Shown: one piece after another, positions 6,904-14,614 of the stretch
How the letters are laid out: each line of letters opens with the position of its first letter
How positions within the stretch are numbered: position 1 is the stretch's first letter
DNA from: a virus
Length of the DNA stretch: 21,312 nt
Strand: one strand, 5' to 3'
IMG/VR virus record: IMGVR_UViG_3300010389_000164
Span: 1-21,312 of that record
Program-made: the position numbers and the translations under genes
Notes under the pieces: model-generated
Told to the model about the DNA's origin: nothing
Databases searched by the model: none
What the model saw: only the letters and a program-made list of their open reading frames with translations

Positions 6904-8570
6904 CGGAGGTTCTTCCACAGTCCCAGATCGGACCGGTCAAGACGACGCTTTTCACCGAGACCGAACCCGTCGTAAAGTTCCTCAACCCGGACGCGGCTCG
7001 TGTCATTGGCACTCTGCCCGTTCCAACTGTTTGGGGCAGAGCAAGCGGCCGGCCTATTTATGATAGGCTGCCCGCCATAAGTGGCTCCTACGTCACGGAT
7101 TTCACCAATGGTGAAACGGTCAAGATTTATATCGCCGACCAGAATAGGGCATTGGGCCCGGGTACCCTGCAGGTCGGTATTTGGGACCGTGATTCTGGCA
7201 TTCTCGTTATCCAAAGTGGCACGCTAGTTTGGCAGAATGGTCCCGTTGATGTTCAGGCACTGGCCATCAAACTTTCCGCTCTCGAGAACGGTAACGGCCT
7301 ACAGGATGGTGAGTACCAGGTTGGCTACACACTGAGATTCGACCCGGATACAAGCCCAAAGTACAAGGAATACAAGGTAGAGGACTACTCCCTTGCCGCC
7401 AGCGCAACAATCTACGGCGCGACTGCCGCGGCTGAGCAGTACCCGGTGGAAGTTGCTTTTACCGATGAGATAGACACCAGCTGGAGGCCGTCGGATACCG
7501 GCTATGTTGGGGGTTATGACGATGGGCAGTCGCTCATTTTGGATTTCACCGAGCCGTGCAAAGCGGAGCGATTTCTATTGACGGCCTCAGCGGTCGAATA
7601 CGCCACGGCAAAATGTTCCATCTATTGGTCCGACGACGCCATCATTTGGCATCTTGACGATAAGGTCTGGGAGCCGAAGAGCGGCCAGTGGGATATGACT
7701 ATTTCCGAACAAACCAAGCACCGCTATTGGAAGCTCTTTTTCTGGTCTGGCATCGTAGATGTTCAGCAGTTTGCCTATACCGGCACAGCGTTATATGCGG
7801 ACGAACGTCGCACCGGGGCCGTTACTGTTGCCGAGCCATATCTTGATGAGTTGTATGCCGAAATTGAGAACGCTCACATTCAATTAGCAACAATCGAAGT
7901 AAGAGACAATCTCATTGTACGTGTCGAGGACTATCGTTTATCGCAGATCACTTATGATCAATATCAACCTGTAGCCTCCTGGCTCACATCCTTCCAGGAT
8001 ACGTCTATCAGGAAGTATTTTACGGATATCGAGAAGTATGCCGAGCGGTGGATGGCACCGCCGACCGCGTGCTACGGCATCTATGACGAGCTACTCGAGG
8101 AAGATACCTTCGAATTGGGCTCCGATCTCGACTATCCGAGATTGGATCTGCCATCGCGCGTCAGCTTGGAGGCAGGTTACTACTTCACCTACGATGACAT
8201 CGATATACAGATCGACGGCGAGCAGAACTTCTACGCCAACCCTGTTCTGCTTAATATCCCGACTCCCGAGATAACCACAGAATCTGGTGTGGCGATCGGC
8301 ACCACGGACGGAAAGGCCATCACGATCGACCGGCCCATGTCGACCATGATGTACTCGCTCAAGGGTAAGAGTGACTCACTGGGCCTCGCGACCAACCCCG
8401 GAGATGTTCAGATCCAGGGCGACGAGGTCACCGTATACAGATCCTCGAACCGGATCGAGCCCTACCACGTGACGAACGTAGCCGGGCCCGAAGACGACAG
8501 CGACCTGTCCACGAAAGCGTACGTGGACGCGGCCCTCATCGTGAATATGGACAATGGCGCATACGATTGA
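6900..8570 (+). CDS. baseplate/tail structural protein with discoidin-like domain
   Basis: 556 aa. Residues ~183-305 look like an F5/8-type C (discoidin) jelly-roll: 'SLILDFTEPCKAERFLLTAS', then 'SIYWSDDAIIWH' and 'HRYWKLFFW...VQQFAYTG', the strand order expected of that fold. Such domains bind sugars or stabilise fibre networks. Residues ~320-410 are mostly helical. The C-terminus has 'VTNVAGPEDDSDLSTKAYVD', a tail-fibre-type segment, and ends in MDNGAYD. It overlaps the upstream J-like gene by 4 nt (ATGA) and the downstream 68-aa gene by 17 nt; the next ATG lies inside the codons for the terminal D-N-G. Its place after the gp6-like gene is compatible with a gp7-like wedge role, but sequence alone does not establish that. 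Confidence 0.65.
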   Translation: MTEVLPQSQIGPVKTTLFTETEPVVKFLNPDAARVIGTLPVPTVWGRASGRPIYDRLPAISGSYVTDFTNGETVKIYIADQNRALGPGTLQVGIWDRDSGILVIQSGTLVWQNGPVDVQALAIKLSALENGNGLQDGEYQVGYTLRFDPDTSPKYKEYKVEDYSLAASATIYGATAAAEQYPVEVAFTDEIDTSWRPSDTGYVGGYDDGQSLILDFTEPCKAERFLLTASAVEYATAKCSIYWSDDAIIWHLDDKVWEPKSGQWDMTISEQTKHRYWKLFFWSGIVDVQQFAYTGTALYADERRTGAVTVAEPYLDELYAEIENAHIQLATIEVRDNLIVRVEDYRLSQITYDQYQPVASWLTSFQDTSIRKYFTDIEKYAERWMAPPTACYGIYDELLEEDTFELGSDLDYPRLDLPSRVSLEAGYYFTYDDIDIQIDGEQNFYANPVLLNIPTPEITTESGVAIGTTDGKAITIDRPMSTMMYSLKGKSDSLGLATNPGDVQIQGDEVTVYRSSNRIEPYHVTNVAGPEDDSDLSTKAYVDAALIVNMDNGAYD

Positions 8571-8760
8571 GACAGTTTCCGCGGATGTCCAGGTGACTGG
8601 CATCCTCGACATGCGCACCAACCGGATCACGGGCCTCGACCTGGATCTGGACTTCTATCCGCAATTGCCAGAGGACGGAGCGAGCAAGAAGTACGTGGAC
8701 TTCAAGAAGAATGAGATAATCGAAGCACTGCCTGTTCTCGTCAACAACGGGACGTTCTGA
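8554..8760 (+). CDS. 68-aa fibre-adapter-like protein
   Basis: A very small protein consisting almost entirely of a tail-fibre-type motif: 'ILDMRTNRITGLDLDLD' then 'DGASKKYVDFKKNEI' and the terminus VLVNNGTF. The NRITGL...A(S/T)KxYVD pattern is common in phage fibres, where it marks a short beta-strand followed by a coiled-coil trimer segment. Its C-terminus parallels those of the genes at 3389 and 6900. It overlaps the upstream gene by 17 nt and is followed 4 nt later by the giant gene, with no independent Shine-Dalgarno, so it depends on coupled translation. It is probably real, because the protein motif is specific and the spacing tight. Likely a trimeric linker in the virion. Confidence 0.65.
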   Translation: MAHTIETVSADVQVTGILDMRTNRITGLDLDLDFYPQLPEDGASKKYVDFKKNEIIEALPVLVNNGTF

Positions 8761-8764
8761 AGCG

Positions 8765-11700
8765 ATGCCGCGCCAGATATTCGACGTCGAGCAGTACGAA
8801 CTCCGCGGTACGCTACCGCAGACGTACACTGAGAGCCAGAAAAATACTCTCAATAAGGTCGTTTCGCGCGTAAACGGCCAGCTGGACTGGACCGCCCAGC
8901 TCCTCGGTTTCAACGGCCCGAGATACTGGGGCTCGCCGTCTGTAGACGCAGAAGGCAACTATCAATTCGTTGGTCTACCTCAGACCGTTTCTGAAAAGCG
9001 CGCTCTGCAGACAGGCGCTTTCGGCATTTACAATAAAGACAAGCCCTACGAGTCGTGGCCCGCCCCGTTCAATAGGAAGGCTGTAGGCGCATCCGCTGAT
9101 TTCACCTTCTCTATCGAAGATCGCGATGGCCAGGTGGCAGTCTGGCCATTCGGGCAGGACCGCAATTTCACCTTCGAGAAGTCGCCCTTTCTGGTCATTG
9201 GCGGCGCATACACCTTCGACCAGCTCGTCGATGTGTCCGTCTTCGGCGCAGACCCGGAGTCTGTCGAGGTCATCCAGGATATCGATCAGCGAGTCACGCG
9301 AGTCCGGATACTTGACGACGCGATCCAGTTCATCGCTGTCTATCTCGAAGGCAGCGACGCTAAGCCTTTCACCTTTTCGACTCGCAATTGGGTTGACCCT
9401 TCCGATTGGGAAGACGACCAGGTCCGCGAACAATTCCTAGGCGCATGGGGCAGTAAGGGTAATCAGCTGTCGATGCACTTTGCATTTGACGCACTCGATC
9501 TGCACGGCTTCAACGAGGTTGAGGCACTTTCGCTCGATAAGATTACCGGATCTCTTACGATTTCGGATCTTCTGGGCCTAATCGGTTTGAAGCCGGGGCC
9601 GATGTCTGCGTTGGTCTCAGCCCCGTACTCGTTCGAAGTAGAGGGCTGCGAGGTATCCGGCCCGTTCAGCCCGTCTGTTGAGTTTGAATCGACATCAGCA
9701 ACACTCCAGACCAACGATTTCCTCGACATTACCTCAGAGGATGGGCGGCTGATCGCCTCCGACGAGGGCTCCTGCGGGGTGCAGGATTACATCTTCATGC
9801 TCACGGACGGTGACGACGGTACCGGGGGCGGCTCGGAATTTGACAATGGCTTCTTCCCCGATGAGGGGAATGTAGCCTGCTTCTCAGATAACGGGACATT
9901 CGAATTACCGGGCTCCGTCACCGGCGAGCTCAACAACGGTGTCTACGAGCTGACCGGCGATTTTCCGATCGAGGCCAACGGCATCTACGATCAAAATCCG
10001 CTGTCAATCTGCCAGAACGACCCGGACACTACGCCAACGGGCCTGCTATCAAACGGCGAATATCCGGGTGATTATTTCCCGAATCCTGCCGGGACCGTGG
10101 ATAATGATGGCACCTACGACATCAGCATCGAGCAGCTGATGACGGAGGATCTCAAGCTTATTTCCGCCAACAATGAGTCGTTTGACTATAGCGGCTGCTA
10201 TGCGGAGCCGGCCGAGGCGTATGGCGTTTGCGACACATGCGATTACACCCTCACGCTCAGGCAGACCTACGACAGTGATCCTAATGGCTTAGCGACCGAC
10301 CCTGGGCCTGAGACTAGCATCCCGATCGGTCTTAATGGCTTCATGCGTGATGCCGAGATAGATTGCGGCATTGACAACGGTGGCTTCGAGGATAATATCC
10401 TCACCAATTTCTACCTTGACCGGGCGCGCACGGTTCTGTGGGAGGACATCGTTCCGGTCAATTCCTTCACCGTTGAGACACGCGATAGCGGTACATTTAC
10501 AATCCAAGAGCTGGGCGGCTTTTTTGAATTTCTTGCCCGTAACCAGTTCGTGGCTATTCCGCCCCCGGCCAACTCGTTTAACGGCGGTCTGATTGATGAT
10601 GGCTCGTACGGGGACTTGAACCCGAATGCGCTGACCAAATTTGATTTGAATCTGCCTGACCAGGACATCACCGGCGGAATTCGCGACTATGGTGATCTCT
10701 CGCCGGCTGTTGGCACGACCGCGTGGGATTTTGGTGTCGTCTACCAGGTGCCGTTCGACGGCGTGGTCGACCAACAGATCGGTGAATACGCGATCTACGA
10801 TGGCATCTACGATCAAGACCCGGCGCTCAATTGCGACACTCCGCAGGCGCCCGAGATCGACATCAATTACTTTGACCTGGTTGTCGATATATTTGGCGAG
10901 CCAGGACCAATTCTAATTTCCGATTCCGGAGTAGGGAATGAGATCGTATTGACCGCCGCTGATGACGATGAGTTCGGTTACGACGGCCTCACGATCGCTT
11001 TCGACGGTTTAGAACTGGCTCAGCTGGCATTTGACTACGAGGCAAAGACCCCATTCGCGATGACCGAGTTTCCTTCTGTGGAGTGGGTTGTCGATTTGCA
11101 GCTCGATAACGGCACATTCTACCCTGTCTCGGATCAGGGCGCCTGGATGGGCACTGACGACGGCGATTTCGAGGACCGCATGGAGTTCGTCCGCGTCGGC
11201 ACCATCGCGTCGATCTTTGATTCGGAGCAGGAGGCCATTGGCCTGGAGTTCAAGGGCGGTCTGCTGACCTTCGATGACGGGGAATTCGACGAGCTTGTTG
11301 AGCCAAATTGCGATTTCGAGGGCGGGAGCCCATGCGCGCTTGTTGATGGCGGTGTCTTTGTTGAGGGTCTTGACGCGACCGTTGCCAATACAAATTGCTT
11401 CGAGGAATGCGGCAAGATCGACAGCGGCGATTACAAATTCTTTGGCTATGTACCGCCGGCAACTCCGGTCATTGACGGCCAGGGGTCACGCACCATTCCC
11501 GATTCCTGCACACTTTACGATAACTCAACCTACGATCGTGCACCACGTCCCGATGCGTCTGGGGAGGGGTATTTCTCCTGCACCACCTACGACAACTCGG
11601 TCTACCCATTCACTGGTATTTACGACTGCAATCTGGAGGAATGGGGCGAGTTCGGGCTCAGCCCGGCCGGTCCCCGGGTCGATCAGGGCGAGTATACCGA

Positions 11701-13882
11701 CTCATCGTTCCCGGAAAGCTGCGCGCCTTGCGGCCCGGTGGAGCCCGGTTTTGATTGCTATATCAATAATGGCACGCTGGAAAACTTTGCCCCGGGCGCA
11801 CTGGCCGACGAGGGTTTCTACGACAACGCTTTCGAGATCTGCGAGCCCTGCGTCGTGGAGGTAGAGTCTACGGTTCCATGCTACGTGCCACCGGTCCGCA
11901 TCCGCCTCGACCGGGCCATCTACGCCAACCCCCTCTGGAAGTTCAATCCCTCGGTGGTCAACGCCGAGACGCCGCTACGCGTTTGGAAGAACCACGTGCT
12001 TTCTGTCGTCGACGATCGCTCAGACGAGATCACCAACGAGAACGTCGGCGATTTCCTGGAATCGAAAGCCTATCACAATTCCTTTGTCGCGGATCACAAT
12101 ACTGGCCCAGAACGGGAGAATTCTTATCGGTATTTCGTGCGCCTTCCCGCCGAATACTCACGCAATAGCCGCCAGTGGAACAAGGCGACGAATATCGTCA
12201 GCTCCTACGGCTATTTCTCCTCGGTGTACCCACTGGCCGACACCGCTGTACGCCCGTACGACATCCGCCCGTACCTGTACGACGACGTCTATTGCCAATG
12301 CGCTGAGGATCTGCCGGATTACGCCGTCTTCTACCAGGAGGACTACCTCGTCTCATCCGTCAAAACCGCTCGGATTGACGCCCAGGCCGGCTTCCAGGAG
12401 TCGAACATCAGCTTCGAGAATGCGGCCGAAGTATTCCCATTCGCAGCCGGCCTGATCGTCAATTACGATCCATTCGATGAGCGCGAGATCCGCAATCAGG
12501 ACGGGGAGTGGGCCGGCACGTACTTCAAGTGGCAACGCCGCGGCCCGCTTACCGGCTATCTCATCACGGATGTCCTCGACAGTAAACTGCGGGCCGTCGA
12601 GCGCGGCGAGGAGCCCGAAGGCGATTACTCGTTCATCAAGGCGCCCAACACTGAGTTCCCCGATGATACCGACGTCGCGAACTTCGCGAATTACACGGTC
12701 GCCTACGCTTACTTCACCGCCGACCTATCGGCGGCTGACGAACCAGTATTCGACCCGACCGTCAAATACAGCTGGCGGGAGTGCAACATTCCGAAATGTG
12801 ACGACGGGACGCCCGTCTTCGAGACAGACATCACGGGCATCGAAATCCTCACCGAGGACGGCTTCAATCTCGGTCTGGGCGGAGCTCCTGTCTATGTTGA
12901 GAGCGCGGTCGAGTCTAACACGGCCTACCTTCTCAATAGGTGTGAGAAGTTCGTCGCGCCGCAGATCGATATCGAGCAATTCCTGGACAATCCGACGCCG
13001 GCCCCACGCAAGCGTTCGGGCACCCCGCCTGCTGCACCTGGAACGCCGACGATCACATTTGATCCACCTGGCGGCTCAGGCACGCTTTCTGGAGCAGTTA
13101 AGTTAACTGGCACCCTGACTAATGCCTCTTCGGTCGAGGTTCAGATCGGGCTGTTTGTCAGATCGGCTACCGTGAATACGGATGGCACCTGGGAGTACGC
13201 GATGACGCCAGCGGACTTTGCCGAATTTGTTCGAGTGGCGACGCCATCGGGGCAGTTCGTGTTACAAGCTACGGCTCTATCTGATACCCCCGGTCTGACC
13301 GCTACGGCCCGGGTTAATGCGCTGCTTGCGTTGCCAACCAATCGCAATCGAACTTTGGTTGCGGTCATCGACGAGAACCAAGGTGCTGTTGGCTGGTCGA
13401 ATAACCCGACATACCACGGCCCCCTGCCGGATGTTGAGACCGCTTGGCAGCAGTTCCGTGATAAGTGGCCCGATCGCTCGTTCTATCTGCTCGAGCCTTA
13501 CGGCGGGTGGGGCGGATTCTCGACTGAGATGCCCGATGGCACTGAGTCCAGGATCAAGATTCCCGATCAGTTCATCGACGAGGTGGTCGAGGGCACGAAG
13601 ACGTTCTACACCCACGTCAATCGCGACTACGGCCAGGCTAAGGACGCGTCCGACTGGTACACGCTCATCAACGGTGACGCGCTGCCAGAAGGAGCAGAAA
13701 TCGCTCTGTTCGTGGACAATTCTGGAAGCCTCACGACCGCTCAGGTCCAGGCGTCCTACGATCTCTTCCTCGAGAAGCTCGCCGAGCGCAATATCGGCAT
13801 AATTGTGGTGGAAAACCGTAACGAAGACTGGATCGGGCCGTTCATGGGCGATCTATTCGGAGACGAAGAGCCGGTAGACTAA
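8765..13882 (+). CDS. giant tail/baseplate structural protein, Ig-like and vWA-like C-terminus
   Basis: 1705 aa, the largest gene here. Residues 1-~350 are mixed beta with no domain I can name. Residues ~358-1025 are acidic and Cys-rich and hold ~20 copies of [D/N]-[D/N/G/S]-G-x-[F/Y]-[D/E] (DNGFF, NNGVY, DDGSY, DNGTF, DDGEF, DSGDY, DQGEY and others), several preceded by Cys. Residues ~1040-1400 are another beta-rich part; ~1409-1428 form a Pro-rich linker; ~1428-1515 look like a bacterial Ig-like domain. The end (~1520-1705) has 'RTLVAVIDENQG' and then 'IALFVDNSGSLTT', a DxSxS MIDAS-like motif at D1651, followed by a helix and 'IGIIVVENRNEDW'. I recall similar vWA-like ends in cyanophage structural proteins. 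It lies between baseplate and spike genes, so tail tip or long fibre is likely. No Shine-Dalgarno; coupled to the 68-aa gene. Confidence 0.7.
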   Translation: MPRQIFDVEQYELRGTLPQTYTESQKNTLNKVVSRVNGQLDWTAQLLGFNGPRYWGSPSVDAEGNYQFVGLPQTVSEKRALQTGAFGIYNKDKPYESWPAPFNRKAVGASADFTFSIEDRDGQVAVWPFGQDRNFTFEKSPFLVIGGAYTFDQLVDVSVFGADPESVEVIQDIDQRVTRVRILDDAIQFIAVYLEGSDAKPFTFSTRNWVDPSDWEDDQVREQFLGAWGSKGNQLSMHFAFDALDLHGFNEVEALSLDKITGSLTISDLLGLIGLKPGPMSALVSAPYSFEVEGCEVSGPFSPSVEFESTSATLQTNDFLDITSEDGRLIASDEGSCGVQDYIFMLTDGDDGTGGGSEFDNGFFPDEGNVACFSDNGTFELPGSVTGELNNGVYELTGDFPIEANGIYDQNPLSICQNDPDTTPTGLLSNGEYPGDYFPNPAGTVDNDGTYDISIEQLMTEDLKLISANNESFDYSGCYAEPAEAYGVCDTCDYTLTLRQTYDSDPNGLATDPGPETSIPIGLNGFMRDAEIDCGIDNGGFEDNILTNFYLDRARTVLWEDIVPVNSFTVETRDSGTFTIQELGGFFEFLARNQFVAIPPPANSFNGGLIDDGSYGDLNPNALTKFDLNLPDQDITGGIRDYGDLSPAVGTTAWDFGVVYQVPFDGVVDQQIGEYAIYDGIYDQDPALNCDTPQAPEIDINYFDLVVDIFGEPGPILISDSGVGNEIVLTAADDDEFGYDGLTIAFDGLELAQLAFDYEAKTPFAMTEFPSVEWVVDLQLDNGTFYPVSDQGAWMGTDDGDFEDRMEFVRVGTIASIFDSEQEAIGLEFKGGLLTFDDGEFDELVEPNCDFEGGSPCALVDGGVFVEGLDATVANTNCFEECGKIDSGDYKFFGYVPPATPVIDGQGSRTIPDSCTLYDNSTYDRAPRPDASGEGYFSCTTYDNSVYPFTGIYDCNLEEWGEFGLSPAGPRVDQGEYTDSSFPESCAPCGPVEPGFDCYINNGTLENFAPGALADEGFYDNAFEICEPCVVEVESTVPCYVPPVRIRLDRAIYANPLWKFNPSVVNAETPLRVWKNHVLSVVDDRSDEITNENVGDFLESKAYHNSFVADHNTGPERENSYRYFVRLPAEYSRNSRQWNKATNIVSSYGYFSSVYPLADTAVRPYDIRPYLYDDVYCQCAEDLPDYAVFYQEDYLVSSVKTARIDAQAGFQESNISFENAAEVFPFAAGLIVNYDPFDEREIRNQDGEWAGTYFKWQRRGPLTGYLITDVLDSKLRAVERGEEPEGDYSFIKAPNTEFPDDTDVANFANYTVAYAYFTADLSAADEPVFDPTVKYSWRECNIPKCDDGTPVFETDITGIEILTEDGFNLGLGGAPVYVESAVESNTAYLLNRCEKFVAPQIDIEQFLDNPTPAPRKRSGTPPAAPGTPTITFDPPGGSGTLSGAVKLTGTLTNASSVEVQIGLFVRSATVNTDGTWEYAMTPADFAEFVRVATPSGQFVLQATALSDTPGLTATARVNALLALPTNRNRTLVAVIDENQGAVGWSNNPTYHGPLPDVETAWQQFRDKWPDRSFYLLEPYGGWGGFSTEMPDGTESRIKIPDQFIDEVVEGTKTFYTHVNRDYGQAKDASDWYTLINGDALPEGAEIALFVDNSGSLTTAQVQASYDLFLEKLAERNIGIIVVENRNEDWIGPFMGDLFGDEEPVD
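9838..11850 (+). repeat. Array of ~20 DxGxF/Y peptide motifs
   Basis: Short motif copies spaced ~10-80 residues apart inside the giant protein, e.g. FDNGFF, SDNGTF, NNGVY, ANGIYD, DNDGTYD, DNGGFED, DDGSYGD, YDGIYD, DNGTF, DDGDFED, DDGEFDE, DGGVF, DSGDY, YDNSTYD, YDNSVY, DQGEY, INNGTL, DEGFYDN. Codons differ between copies, so conservation is at the protein level. Confidence 0.75.
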
Positions 13883-13888
13883 ACGAAT

Positions 13889-14572
13889 ATGGGCAGAAAC
13901 CTCGAGCAGTTCGGCAAACTGCTGAACAATTACAATCAGGCCTCTCAATACGCACGCGATAACGCCGGGACCCTAAAAGAGACCGCAGGTCGTGTGATAG
14001 ACGTCGAAGATCCCGAGGAGATGGGCAGGATCCGGGTAGTGCTACGAGAAGTCGACCCGAAGTACCTCGAAGAGAACGGCCTCCCGCAGGGCGGCGCGGC
14101 GGAGACAGAGAGCGACTGGATCAACCCGTTCCCGGCCTTTAAGGGCAAGCAGCCGAAATCCCTGCTCGAGAAGCGGGTGAAGATCATGCCCTCCCAAGGC
14201 GATCCAAACAAGATGATCTTCGGCGACGTGCTGTACGACATCGACGATGATCCGACGATCAAGGAGATGCCGAACACGTCAAATATGACGCGGCTCCCCG
14301 TGTATAAGACGGACGAATTGCCGCCGGCGACTAAGGAAAATGTCGGGTGCGTCATAGTCGAGGAGGCAGGGCCGAACGGCAATGACTGGCTCATGGTCTG
14401 CCTGAAGCGCTACGGCGACTACAAGTGGGTGAGGCACATCGATCGCCTGCACTACCACGACGGCCAGCTGCCTGATAATGACCCGGGCGATAATTCTTCC
14501 AACGATACTCAGAACCGCACTTGGGACGCGGTGACCGAGACGACGAACGACGAGAAAGAGGGCACCGACTGA
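13889..14572 (+). CDS. baseplate spike/hub protein with gp5-like OB-fold
   Basis: 227 aa. 'AGRVIDVEDPEEMGRIRVVLREVDP' (residues ~33-57) is the characteristic first hairpin of the T4 gp5/gpV OB-fold: G.V.DV.DP...GR.RV. It continues with 'WINPFPAF', 'LLEKRVKIMPSQGDPNKMIFGDVLYD' (to ~120), matching the strand with a GDP.....G turn. A second small beta part follows ('NVGCVIVEEAGPNGNDWLMVC', 'YKWVRH') and an acidic, Asn/Thr-rich, probably disordered tail from ~190. OB-fold hub proteins sit at the tip of the tube and carry the membrane-piercing spike. Here neither a lysozyme domain nor a visible beta-helix follows, so the needle may be supplied by another protein. It starts 6 nt after the giant gene, with no clear Shine-Dalgarno. 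Confidence 0.7.
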   Translation: MGRNLEQFGKLLNNYNQASQYARDNAGTLKETAGRVIDVEDPEEMGRIRVVLREVDPKYLEENGLPQGGAAETESDWINPFPAFKGKQPKSLLEKRVKIMPSQGDPNKMIFGDVLYDIDDDPTIKEMPNTSNMTRLPVYKTDELPPATKENVGCVIVEEAGPNGNDWLMVCLKRYGDYKWVRHIDRLHYHDGQLPDNDPGDNSSNDTQNRTWDAVTETTNDEKEGTD

Positions 14573-14614
14573 TCCATCGGGTAAATCCAAAGGGACAGAC
14601 CGTCCGACCGTGAC

